From contig NW_027473722.1 in the NCBI RefSeq assembly GCF_050947335.1, positions 1 through 64,000 of the forward strand: DNA of 64,000 nucleotides. Direction: 5' to 3'. The position numbers and the translations under genes are program-made. The stretch is from Megachile rotundata. Its lineage: Eukaryota; Arthropoda; Insecta; Hymenoptera; Megachilidae. The stretch's first letter is position 1, and each line of letters begins with the position of its first letter. The notes beneath the pieces were generated by a model, which worked only from the letters and a program-made list of their open reading frames with translations, was not told where the DNA came from and did not search any database. Positions 30,501-44,320 of this stretch are shown here, in pieces.

Positions 30501-31600
30501 CTCATATTATTAGCCATATTATGCTTAAATGATCGATAGAACTACAATTACTATACTCATTTCTCTTATTATTATCAATCTAACTCATATTATTAGCCAT
30601 ATTATGCTTCTATGATCGATAGAACGAGAATTACTATACTCACTACTCTTAGTATTATCAGTCTAACTCATATTATTAGCCATATTATGCTTATATTATC
30701 GATAGAACGACAATTACTATACTTATTACTTTTATTATTATCAATCCAACTCATATTATTAGCCATATTATGCTTAAATGATCGATAGAACTACAATTAC
30801 TATACTCACTACTCTTAGTATTATCAATCTAACTCATGTTATTAGTCATATTATGCTAATATGATCGAGAGAACGACAATTACTATACTTATTACACTCA
30901 CTGTTATCAATCTAACTCATATTATTCACCATATTATGCAAATTTGATAGGTAGAACGACAATCACTATACTTATTACTCTTATTATTATCAACCTAACT
31001 CATATTATTAGCCATATTATGCTTATATGACCGATAGAACGACAATTACTATACTTATTACTCTTATCATTATGAATCTAACTCATATTATTAACCATAT
31101 TATGCAGGTATGATCGATAGAACTACAATTACTATACTTATTCCTCTTATTATTATCAACCTAACTCATATTATTAGCCATATTATGCTTATATGATCGA
31201 TAGAACGACAATTACTATACTTATTACTCTTATTATTATGAATCTAACTCATATTATTAACCATATTATGCTTCTATGATCGATAGAACGAGAATTACTA
31301 TACTCACTACTCTTAGTATTATCAATCTAACTCATATTATTAGCCATATTATGCTTATATTATCGATAGAACGACAATCACTATACTTATTACACTCACT
31401 GTTATCAATCTAACTCATATTATTAACCATATTATGCAAATTTGATCGCTAGAACGACAATCTCTATACTTATTACTCTTATTATTATCAACCTAACTCA
31501 TATTATTAACCATATTATGCATAAATGATCGATAGAACGACAATTACTATACTTATTACTCTTATTATTATGAATCTAACTCATATTATTAGCCATATTA
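27504..31600 (+). repeat. Re-duplicated fragments of the 39-mer (22- and 23-monomer periods)
   Basis: The ctatagtcac mark of copy B (26735) recurs at 28561, and catgctatt at 27432 recurs at 29258. Both steps are 1,826 bp (22 monomers). Other marks step 1,909 bp (23 monomers): actcgtatt at 27764 and 29673, and ttacgctta at 28240 and 30149. The change from 22 to 23 is explained by one extra monomer (gcttaaatcatcg, near 29610) in the right copy. Cassette anchors lie at 28033, 29942 and 30855. This looks like successive unequal exchanges working on pieces of the 39-monomer unit. Confidence 0.82.
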
Positions 31601-34600
31601 TGCAGATATGATCGATAGCACGACATTTACTATACACATTACTCTTACTATTATCAATCTAACTCATATTATTAACCATATTATGCAGATATGATCGATA
31701 GCACGACATTTACTATACTTATTACTCTTATTATTATGAATCTAACTCATATTATTAGCCATATTATGCTTATATGAGCAATAGAACTACAATTACTATA
31801 CTTATTACTCTTATTATTATCAATCTAACTCATATTATTAACCATATTATGCAGATATGATCGATAGAACTACAATTACTATACTCATTACTCTTATTAT
31901 TATCAATTTAACTCATATTATTAGCCATATTATGCTTCTATGATCGATAGAACGAGAATTACTATACTCACTACTCTTAGTATTATCAATGTAACTCATA
32001 TTATTAGCCATATTATGCTTATATTATCGATAGAACGACAATTACTATACTTACTACTTTTATTATTATCAATCCAACTCATATTATTAGCCATATTATG
32101 CTTAAATGATCGATAGAGCTACAATTACTATACTCACTACTCTTAGTATTATCAATCTAACTCATATTATTAGCCATATTATGCTAATATGATCGAGAGA
32201 ACGACAATTACTATACTTATTACACTCACTGTTATCAATCTAACTCATATTATTAACCATATTATGCAAATTTGATCGGTAGAACGACAATCACTATACT
32301 TATTACTCTTATTATTATCAACCTAACTCATATTATTAGCCATATTATGCTTATATGATCGATAGAACGACAATTACTATACTTATTACTCTTATTATTA
32401 TGAATCTAACTCATATTATTAACCATATTATGCAGATATGATCGATAGAACTACAATTACTATACTTATTACTCTTATTATTATCAATCTAACTCATATT
32501 ATTAGCCATATTATGCTTATATGATCGATAGAACGAGAATTACTATACTCACTACTCTTAATATTATCAATCTAACTCTTATTATTAGCCATATTATGCT
32601 TAAATGATCGATAGAACTACAATTACTATACTCATTACTCTTATTATTATCAATCTAACCCATATTATTAGCCATTTTATGCTTATATGATCGATAGAAC
32701 GAGAATTACTATACTCACTACTCTTAATATTATCAATCTAACTCTTATTATTAGCCATATTATGCTTATAATATCGATAGAACGACAATTACTATACTTA
32801 TTACTGTTATTATTATCAATCTAACTCATATTATTAGCCATAATATGCTTAAATGATCGATAGAACTACAATTACTATACTCATTACTCTTATTATTATC
32901 AATCTAACCCATATTATTAGCTATATTATGCTAATATGATCGACAGAACGACATTTACTATACTTATTACACTCACTATTATCAATCTAACTCATGCTAT
33001 TAACCATATTATGCAGATATGATCGATAGAATGACAATTACTATACTTATTACTTTTATTATTATCAATCCAACTCATATTATTAGCCATATTATGCTTA
33101 AATGATCGATAGAACTACAATTACTATACTCACTACTCTTAGTATTATCAATCTAACTCATATTATTAGCCATATTATGCTAATATGATCGAGAGAACGA
33201 CAATTACTATACTTATTACACTCACTGTTATCAATCTAACTCATATTATTAACCATATTATGCAAATTTGATCGGTAGAACGACAATCACTATACTTATT
33301 ACTCTTATTATTATCAACCTAACTCATATTATTAGCCATATTATGCTTATATGATCGATAGAACGACAATTACTATACTTATTACGCTTATCATTATGAA
33401 TCTAACTCATATTATTAACCATATTATGCAGATATGATCGATAGAACCACAATTACTATACTTATTACTCTTATTATTATCAATCTAACTCATATTATTA
33501 GCCATATTATGCTTAAATGATCGATCGAACTACAACTACTATACTCATTACTCTTATTATTATCAATGTAACCCATATTATTAGCCATATTATGCTTATA
33601 TGATCGATAGAACGCCAATTACTATACTTATTACTGTTATTATTATCAATCTAACTCATATTATTAGCCATATTATGCTTAAATGATCGATAGAACTACA
33701 ATTACTATACTCATTTCTCTTATTATTATCAATCTAACTCATATTGTTAGCCATATTATGCTTCTATGATCTATAGAACGAGAATTACTATACTCACTAC
33801 TCTTAGTATTATCAGTCTAACTCATATTATTAGCCATATTATGCTTATATTATCGATAGAACGACAATTACTATACTTACTACTTTTATTATTATCAATC
33901 CAACTCATATTATTAGCCATATTATGCTTAAATGATCGATAGAGCTACAATTACTATACTCACTACTCTTAGTATTATCAATCTAACTCATATTATTAGC
34001 CATATTATGCTAATATGATCGAGAGAACGACAATTACTATACTTATTACACTCACTGTTATCAATCTAACTCATATTATTAACCATATTATGCATATTTG
34101 ATCGCTAGAACGACAATCTCTATACTTATTACTCTTATTATTATCAACCTAACTCATATTATTAACCATATTATGCATAAATGATCGATAGAACGACAAT
34201 TACTATACTTATTACTCTTATTATTATGAATCTAACTCATATTATTAACCATATTATGCTTCTATGATCGATAGAACGAGAATTAGTATACTCACTACTC
34301 TTAGTATTATCAATGTAACTCATATTATTAGCCATATTATGCTTATATTATCGATAGAACGACAATTACTATACTTACTACTTTTATTATTATCAATCCA
34401 ACTCATATTATTAGCCATATTATGCTTAAATGATCGATAGAGCTACAATTACTATACTCACTACTCTTAGTATTATCAATCTAACTCATATTATTAGCCA
34501 TATTATGCTAATATGATCGAGAGAACGACAATTACTATACTTATTACACTCACTGTTATCAATCTAACTCATATTATTAACCATATTATGCAAATTTCAT

Positions 34601-35930
34601 CGGTAGAACGACAATCACTATACTTATTACTCTTATTATTATCAACCTAACTCATATTATTAGCCATATTATGCTTATATGATCGATAGAACGACAATTA
34701 CTATACTTATTACTCCTATTATTATGAATCTAACTCATATTATTAACCATATTATGCAGATATGATCGATAGAACTACAATTACTATACTTATTACTCTT
34801 ATTATTATCAATCTAACTCATATTATTAGCCATATTATGCTTATATGATCGATAGAACGAGAATTACTATACTCACTACTCTTAATATTATCAATCTAAC
34901 TCTTATTATTAGCCATATTATGCTTAAATGATCGATAGAACTACAATTACTATACTCATTACTCTTATTATTATCAATCTAACCCATATTATTAGCCATA
35001 TTATGCTTATATGATCGATAGAACGAGAATTACTATACTCACTACTCTTAATATTATCAATCTAACTCTTATTATTAGCCATATTATGCTTATAATATCG
35101 ATAGAACGACAATTACTATACTTATTACTGTTATTATTATCAATCTAACTCATATTATTAGCCATATTATGCTTAAATGATCGATAGAACTACAATTACT
35201 ATACTCATTACTCTTATTATTATCAATCTAACCCATATTATTAGCTATATTATGCTAATATGATCGACAGAACGACATTTACTATACTTATTACACTCAC
35301 TATTATCAATCTAACTCATGCTATTAACCATATTATGCAGATATGATCGATAGAACTACAATTACTATACTTATTACTCTTATTATTATCAACCTAACTC
35401 ATATTATTAGCCATATTATGCTTATATGATCGATAGAACGACAATTACTATACTTATTACTCTTATTATTGTGAATCTAACTCATATTATTAACCATATT
35501 ATGCAGATATGATCGATAGAACTACAATTACTATACTTATTACTCTTATTATTATCAATCTAACTCATATTATTAGCCATATTATGCTTATATGATCGAT
35601 AGAACGAGAATTACTATACTCACTACTCTTAATATTATCAATCTAACTCCTATTATTAGCCATATTATGCTTATAATATCGATAGAACGACAATTACTAT
35701 ACTTATTACTGTTATTATTATCAATCTAACTCATATTATTAGCCATATTATGCTTAAATGATCGATAGAACTACAATTACTATATTCATTACTCTTATTA
35801 TTATCAATCTAACCCATATTATTAGCCATATTATGCTAATATGATCGACAGAACGACAATTACTGTACTTATTACACTCACTGTTATCAATCTAACTCAT
35901 ATTATTAACCATATTATGCAAATTTGATCG
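31601..35930 (+). repeat. 28-monomer period block and first 'gcacgacattt' monomers
   Basis: Marks recur 2,324 bp (28 monomers) apart: the gatagagctac variant at 32116 and 34440, the cassette anchors 32183 and 34507, and catgctatt at 32993 and 35317. The repeated part is about 31934-33020 and 34258-35344. A third gatagagctac lies at 33942. The middle (about 33020-33750) instead matches the 30.1 kb region, since ttacgctta at 30149 and 33386 are 39 monomers apart. The gcacgacattt monomer type first appears near 31618. The rare gcaaatttcatcgg variant near 34590 returns only near 54500 and 58893. Confidence 0.8.
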
Positions 35931-36924
35931 ATAGAACGACAATCACTATACTTATTACTCTTATTATTATCAACCTAACTCATGTTATTAGCCATATTAT
36001 GCTTATATGATCGATAGCACGACATTTACTATACACATTACTCTTACTATTATCAATCTAACTCATATTATTATCCATATTATGCAGATACGATCGATAG
36101 CACGACATTTACTATACTTACTACTCTTATTATTATCAATCTAACCCATATTATTAGCTATATTATGCTAATATGATCGACAGAACGACATTTACTATAC
36201 TTATTACACTCACTATTATCAATCTGACTCATATTATTAACCATATTGTGCAGATATGATCGATAGCACGACATTTACTATACACATTACTCTTACTATT
36301 ATCAATCTAACTCATATTATTAACCATATTATGCAGATATGATCGATAGCACGACATTTACTATACACATTACTCTTACTATTATCCATCTAACTCATAT
36401 TATTAACCATATTATGCAGATATGATCGATAGCACGACATTTACTATACTTACTACTCTTATTATTATCAATCTAACTCATATTATTAGCCATATTATGC
36501 TTATATGAGCAATAGAACTACAGTTACTATACTCACTACTCTTAGTATTATCAATCTAACTCATATTATTAGCCATATTATGCTTATATGATCGATAGAA
36601 CGACAATTACTATACTCATTACTCTTATTATTATCCATCTAACTCATATTATTAGCCATATTATGCTTATATGATCGGTAGAACGACAATTACTCTACTT
36701 ATTACTCTTATTATTATCAATCTAACTCATATTATTAACCATATTATGCTTATATTATCGATAGAACAACAATTACTATACTTATTACTGTTATTACTAT
36801 CAATCTAACTCATATTATTAGCCATATTATGCTTAAATGATCGATAGAACGACAATTACTATACTTATTACTCTTATTATTATCAATCTAACTCATATTA
36901 TTAGCCATATTATGCTTATATGAT
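35931..36924 (+). repeat. Cluster of 'gcacgacattt / acacattactcttactattatc' monomers
   Basis: From about 36010 to 36460 several consecutive monomers share gcagatatgatcgatag with gcacgacatttac, tatacacattac and cttactattatc. This combination is not seen in the left part of the window. The block then passes through gagcaatag and gatcggtag monomers to the copy of the 53-monomer unit. Neighbouring monomers within the cluster are nearly identical, a sign of recent local amplification one monomer at a time. Confidence 0.8.
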
Positions 36925-39900
36925 CGGTAGAACGACAATTACTCTACTTATTACTCTTATTATTATCAATCTAACTCATATTATTAACCATATTATGCAG
37001 ATATGATCGATAGCACGACATTTGCTATACCTATTACTCCTATTATTATGAATCTAACTCATATTATTAACCATATTATGCAGATATGATCTATAGAACT
37101 GGAATTACTATACTCATTACTCTTATTATTATCAATCTAACTCATATTATTAGCCATATTATGCTTATATGATCGATAGAACGACAATTACTATACTCAT
37201 TACTCTTATTATTATCCATCTAACTCATATTATTAGCCATATTATGCTTATATGATCGACAGAACGACAATTACTATACTTATTACACTCACTATTATCA
37301 ATCTAACTCATATTATTAACCATATTATGCAGATATGATCGATAGCACGACATTTACTATACTTATTACTCTTATTATCATCAATCTAACTCATATGTTT
37401 AGCCATATTATGCTTAAATGATCGATAGAACGGCAATTATTTTACTCATTACTCTTATTATTATCAATCCAACTCATATTATTACCCATATTATGATTAT
37501 ATGATCGATAGAACGACATTTACTATACTTATTACACTCACTATTATCAATCTAACTCATGTTATTAACCATATTATGCAGATGTGATCGATAGAACGAC
37601 AATTACTATACTTATTACTCTTATTATTATAAATCTGACTCATATTATTAGCCATATTATGCTTATATGATCGATAGAACGACAAATACTATACTTATTA
37701 CTCTTATTATTATCAATCTAACTCATATTATTAACCATATTATGCAGATATGATCGATAGCACGACATTTACTATACACATTACTCTTACTATTATCAAT
37801 CTAACTCATATTATTAACCATATTATGCAGATATGATCGATAGCACGACATTTACTATACTTACTACTCTTATTATTATCAATCTAACTCATATTATTAG
37901 CCATATTATGCTTCTATGATCGATAGAACGAGAATTACTATACTCACTACTCTTAGTATTATCAATCTAACTCATATTATTAGCCATATTATGCTTATAT
38001 TATCGATAGAACGACAATTACTATACTTATTACTCTTATTATTATCAACCTAACTCATATTATTAGCCATATTATGCTTATATGATCGATAGAACGACAA
38101 TTACTATACTTATTACTCTTATTATTGTGAATCTAACTCATATTATTAACCATATTATGCAGATATGATCGAAAGAACTACAATTACTATACTTATTACT
38201 CTTATTATTATCAATCTAACTCATATTATTAGCCATATTATGCTTATATGATCGACAGAACGAGAATTACTATCCTCACTACTCTTAATATTATCAATCT
38301 AACTCTTATTATTAGCCATATTATGCTTATAATATCGATAGAACGACAATTACTATACTTATTACTGTTATTATTATCAATCTAACTCATATTATTAGCC
38401 ATATTATGCTTAAATGATCGATAGAACTACAATTACTATACTCATTACTCTTATTATTATCAATCTAACCCATATTATTAGCCATATTATGCTAATATGA
38501 TCGACAGAACGACAATTACTATACTTATTACACTCACTGTTATCAATCTAACTCATATTATTAACCATATTATGCAAATTTGATCGATAGAACGACAATC
38601 ACTATACTTATTACTCTTATTATTATCAACCTAACTCATGTTATTAGCCATATTATGCTTATATGATCGATAGCACGACATTTACTATACACATTACTCT
38701 TACTATTATCAATCTAACTCATATTATTAACCATATTATGCAGATACGATCGATAGCACGACATTTACTATACTTACTACTCTTATTATTATCAATCTAA
38801 CTCATATTATTAGCCATATTATGCATAAATGATCGATAGAACGACAATTACTATACTTATTACTCTTATTATTATGAATGTAACTCATATTATTAGCCAT
38901 ATTATGCTTATATGAGCAATAGAACTACAATTACTATACTTATTACTCTTATTATTATCAATCTAACTCATATTATTAACCATATTATGCAGATATGATC
39001 GATAGAACTACAATTACTATACTCATTACTCTTATTATTATCAATCTAACTCATATTATTAGCCTTATTATGCTTCTATGATCGATAGATCGAGAATTAC
39101 TATACTCACTACTCTTAGTATTATCAATGTAACTCATATTATTAGCCATATTATGCTTATATTATCGATAGAACGACAATTACTATACTTACTACTTTTA
39201 TTATTATCAATACAACTCATATTATTAGCCATATTATGCTTAAATGATCGATAGCACTACAATCCTATACTCACTACTCTTAGTATTATCAATCTAACTC
39301 ATATTATTAGCCATATTATGCTAATATGATCGAGAGAACGACAATTACTATACTTATTACACTCACTGTTATCAATCTAACTCATATTACTAACCATATT
39401 ATGCAAATTTGATCGGTAGAACGACAATCACTATACTTATTACTCTTATTATTATCAACCTAACTCATATTATTAGCCATATTATGCTTATATGATCGAT
39501 AGAACGACAATTACTATACTTATTACTCATATTATTATCAATCTAACACATATTATTAGCCATATTATGCTTAAATGATCGATAGAACTACAATTACTAT
39601 ACTCATTACTCTTATTATTATCAATCTAACCCATATTATTAGCTATATTATGCTAATATGATCGACAGAACGACATTTACTATACTTATTACACTCACTA
39701 TTATCAATCTAACTCATATTATTAACCATATTGTGCAGATATGATCGATAGCACGACATTTACTATACACATTACTCTTACTATTATCAATCTAACTCAT
39801 ATTATTAACCATATTATGCAGATATGATCGATAGCACGACATTTACTATACACATTACTCTTACTATTATCCATCTAACTCATATTATTAACCATATTAT

Positions 39901-40090
39901 GCAGATATGATCGATAGCACGACATTTACTATACTTACTACTCTTATTATTATCAATCTAACTCATATTATTAGCCATATTATGCTTATATGAGCAATAG
40001 AACTACAGTTACTATACTCACTACTCTTAGTATTATCAATCTAACTCATATTATTAGCCATATTATGCTTATATGATCGATAGAACGACA
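36925..40090 (+). repeat. Dispersed partial copy of the 53-monomer higher-order repeat
   Basis: The gatctatagaactgg variant at 37088 and the caatcc 1-bp-deletion monomer at 39255 lie 2,167 bp apart, the same distance as in the right-hand array (54916 to 57083 and 59314 to 61481). Shared marks between them include cggcaattatttt (37432), ttatgattatatg, gacaaatac, the cactcactgtt/gcaaatttg pair and catgttattagcc (38637). Homology fades near 40090, where this copy reads actcattactc and the right-hand copies read acttattacactc. Private changes include catatgtttagcc near 37393 and gatcgaaag near 38170. Confidence 0.85.
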
Positions 40091-42039
40091 ATTACTATAC
40101 TCATTACTCTTATTATTATCCATCTAACTCATATTATTAGCCATATTATGCTTATATGATCGGTAGAACGACAATTACTCTACTTATTACTCTTATTATT
40201 ATCAATCTAACTCATATTATTAACCATATTATGCTTATATTATCGATAGAACAACAATTACTATACTTATTACTGTTATTACTATCAATCTAACTCATAT
40301 TGTTAGCCATATTATGCTTAAATGATCGATAGAACGACAATTACTATACTTATTACTCTTATTATTATCAATCTAACTCATATTATTAGCCATATTATGC
40401 TTATATGATCGATAGAACGACAATTACTATACTTATTACTCATATTATTATCAATCTAACTCATATTATTAGCCATATTATGCCTAAATGATCGATAGAA
40501 CTACAATTACTATACTCATTACTCTTATTATTATCAATCTAACCATATTATTAGCTATATTATGCTAATATGATCGACAGAACGACATTTACTATACTTA
40601 TTACACTCACTATTATCAATCTAACTCATGTTATTAACCATATTATGCTTATATGATCGATAGAACGACAATTACTATACTTATTACTCTTATTATTATC
40701 AATCTAATTCATATTATTGACCATATTATGCTAATATGATCGATAGAACGACAATTACTATACTTATTACACTCACTGTTATCAATCTAACTCATATTAT
40801 TAACCATATTGTGCAGATATGATCGATAGCACGACATTTACTATACACATTACTCTTACTATTATCAATCTAACTCATATTATTAACCATATTATGCAGA
40901 TATGATCGATAGCACGACATTTACTATACACATTACTCTTACTATTATCCATCTAACTCATATTATTAGCCATATTATGCTTATATGATCGGTAGAACGA
41001 CAATTACTCTACTTATTACTCTTATTATTATCAATCTAACTCATATTATTCACCATATTATGCTTATATTATCGATAGAACAACAATTACTATACTTATT
41101 ACTGTTATTACTATCAATCTAACTCATATTATTAGCCATATTATGCTTAAATGATCGATAGAACGACAATTACTATACTTATTACTCTTATTATTATCAA
41201 TCTAACTCATATTATTAGCCATATTATGCTTATATGATCGGTAGAACGACAATTACTCTACTTATTACACTCACTATTATCAATCTAACTCATATTATTA
41301 ACCATATTATGCAGATATGATCGATAGCACGACATTTACTGTACTTATTACTCTTATTATCATCAATCTAACTCATATTATTAGCCATATTATGCTTAAA
41401 TGATCGATAGAACGGCAATTATTTTACTCATTACTCTTATTATTATCAATCCAACTCATATTATTACCCATATTATGATTATATGATCGATAGAACGACA
41501 TTTACTATACTTATTACACTCACTATTATCAATCTAACTCATGTTATTAACCCTATTATGCAGATGTGATCGATAGAACGACAATTACTATACTTATTAC
41601 TCTTATTATTATAAATCTGAATCATATTATTAGCCATATTATGCTTATATGATCGATAGAACGACAAATACTATACTTATTACTCTTATTATTATCAATC
41701 TAACTCATATTATTAACCATACTATGCAGATATGATCGATAGCACGACATTTACTATACACATTACTCTTACTATTATCAATCTAACTCATATTATTAAC
41801 CATATTATGCAGATATGATCGATAGCACGACATTTACTATACTTACTACTCTTATTATTATCAATCTAACTCATATTATTAGCCATATTATGCTTCTATG
41901 ATCGATAGAACGAGAATTACTATACTCACTACTCTTAGTATTATCAATCTAACTCATATTATTAGCCATATTATGCTTATATTATCGATAGAACGACAAT
42001 TACTATACTTATTACTCTTATTAATATCAATCTAACTCA
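40091..42039 (+). repeat. Mosaic block of gatcggtag and gcacgacattt monomers
   Basis: The left part (to about 41260) matches 46.2-47.39 kb. The missing-base mark aatctaaccatatt (cat at 40544) lies 6,137 bp before its match at 46681, the same distance as between the caatcc marks at 39255 and 45392. The right part (about 41260-42020) repeats 37.28-38.04 kb: cggcaattatttt at 41414 is 48 monomers minus 2 bp after 37432. The block ends at a tattaatatcaatc, gccgtattatgcg junction into the next domain. Confidence 0.8.
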
Positions 42040-44320
42040 TATTATTAGCCGTATTATGCGTATATGATCGATAGGACGACAATTACTATACTCATTACTC
42101 TTATTATTATCAATCTAACTCATATTATTAGCCATATTATGGTTATATGACCGATAGAACGTCAATTACTATACTTATTACACTCACTATTATCAATCTA
42201 ACTCATATTATTAGCCATATTATGCTTATATGATCGATAGAACGACAATTACTATACTCATTACTCTTATTATTATCAATCTAACTCATAGTATTAGCCA
42301 TATTATGGTTATATGACCGATAGAACGACAATTACTATGCTTATTACTCTTATTATTATCAATCTAACTCATATTATTAGCCATATTATGCTTATATGAT
42401 CGATAGGACGACAATTATTATACTCATTACTCTTATTATTATCAATCTAACTCATATTATTAGCCATATTATGGTTATATGACCGATAGAACGTCAATTA
42501 CTATACTTATTACACCCACTATTATCAATCTAACTCATATTATTAGCCATATTATGCTTATATGATCGATAGAACGACAATTACCATACTTATTACTCTT
42601 ATTCTTATCAATCTAACTTATATTATTAGCCATATTATGCTTATATGATCGATAGGACGACAATTACTATACTCATTACTCTTATTATTATCAATCTAAC
42701 TCATATTATTAGCCATATTATGCTTATATGATCGATAGAACGACAATTACTATACACATTACTCTTATTATTATCAATCTAAATCATATTATTAGCCATA
42801 TTATGATTATATGATCGATAGGACGACAATTACTATACTCATTACTCTTATTATTATCAATCTAACTCATATTATTAGTCATATTATGGTTATATGACCG
42901 ATAGAACGACAATTACTATGCTTATTACCCTTATTATTATCAATCTAACTCATATTATTAGCCATATTATGCTTATATGATCGATAGGACAATTACTATA
43001 CTCATTACTCTTATTATTATCAATCTAACTCATATTATTAGACATATTATGCTTATATGATCGATAGGACGACAATTACTATACTCATTACTCTTATTAT
43101 TATCAATCTAACTCATATTATTAGCCATATTATGCTTATATGATCGATAGGACGACAATTACTATACTCATTGCTCTTATTATTATCAATCTAACTCATA
43201 TTATTAGCCATATTATGCTTATATGATCGATAGAAGGACAATTACTATACTTATTACTCTCATTATTATCAATCTAACTCATATTATTAGCCATATTGTG
43301 CTTATATGATCGATAGAACGCCATTTACTATACTTATTGCACTCACTATTATCAATCTAACTCATATTATTAGCCATATTATGCTTATATGATCGATAGA
43401 ACGACAATTACTATACTTATTACTCTTATTCTTATCAATCTAACTTATATTATTAGCCATATTATGCTTATATGATCGATAGGACGACAATTACTATACT
43501 CATTACTCTTATTATTATCAATCTAACTCATATTATTAGACATATTGTGCTTATATGATCGATAGAACGACAATTACTATACTTATTACTCTTATTAATA
43601 TCAATCTAACTCATATTATTAGCCATATTATGGTTATATGACCGATAGAACGTCAATTACTATACTTATTACACTCACTATTATCAATCTAACTCATATT
43701 ATTAGCCATATTATGCTTATATGATCGATAGAACGACAATTACCATAGTTATTACTCTTATTCTTATCAATCTAACTTATATTATTAGCCATATTATGCT
43801 TATATGATCGATAGGACGACAATTACTATACTCATTACTCTTACTATTATCAATATAACTCATATTATTAGCCATATTATGCTTATATGAGCGATAGAAC
43901 GACAATTACTATACTTATTACTCTCATTATTATCAATCTAACTCATATTATTAGCCATATTGTGCTTATATGATCGATAGAACGCCATTTACTATACTTA
44001 TTACACTCACTATTATCAATCTAACTCATATTATTAGCCATATTATGCTTATATGATCGATAGGACGACAATTACTATACTCATTACTCTTATTATTATC
44101 CATCTAACTCATATTATTAGCCATATTATGGTTATATGACCGATAGAACGTCAATCACTGTACTTATTACACTCACTATTATCAATCTAACTCATATTAT
44201 TAGCCATATTATGCTTATATGATCGATAGAACGACAATTACCATACTTATTACTCTTATTCTTATCAATCTAACTTATATTATTAGCCATATTATGCTTA
44301 TATGATCGATAGGACGACAA
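42040..44320 (+). repeat. 'gataggac' satellite domain with 6-monomer spacing
   Basis: Monomers here carry gatcgataggacgac or ggttatatgaccgatag in place of the gatcgatagaacgac form, and most have attactctta with actcatt. The ccgatagaacgtc variant occurs at 42151, 42483, 43642, 44140 and 44638. The last three steps out to 44638 are 498 bp each (6 x 83) from 43642, so a small local higher-order repeat is forming at the right side. The caattaccata/ttattcttatc pair near 42580, 43741 and 44239 shows the same 498-bp step. A 3-bp deletion (gataggac|aatt) lies at 42990. This domain separates two blocks (39.0-41.3 kb and 45.1-47.4 kb) that are otherwise collinear, so it appears inserted between them or amplified there. 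Confidence 0.85.
42985..42996 (+). other. 3-bp deletion in one monomer
   Basis: The monomer reads gataggacaatta where its neighbours read gataggacgacaatta. One of two adjacent gac triplets is missing, which fits replication slippage. It accounts for the 3-bp shortfall between the ccgatagaacgtc marks at 42483 and 43642. Confidence 0.85.
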
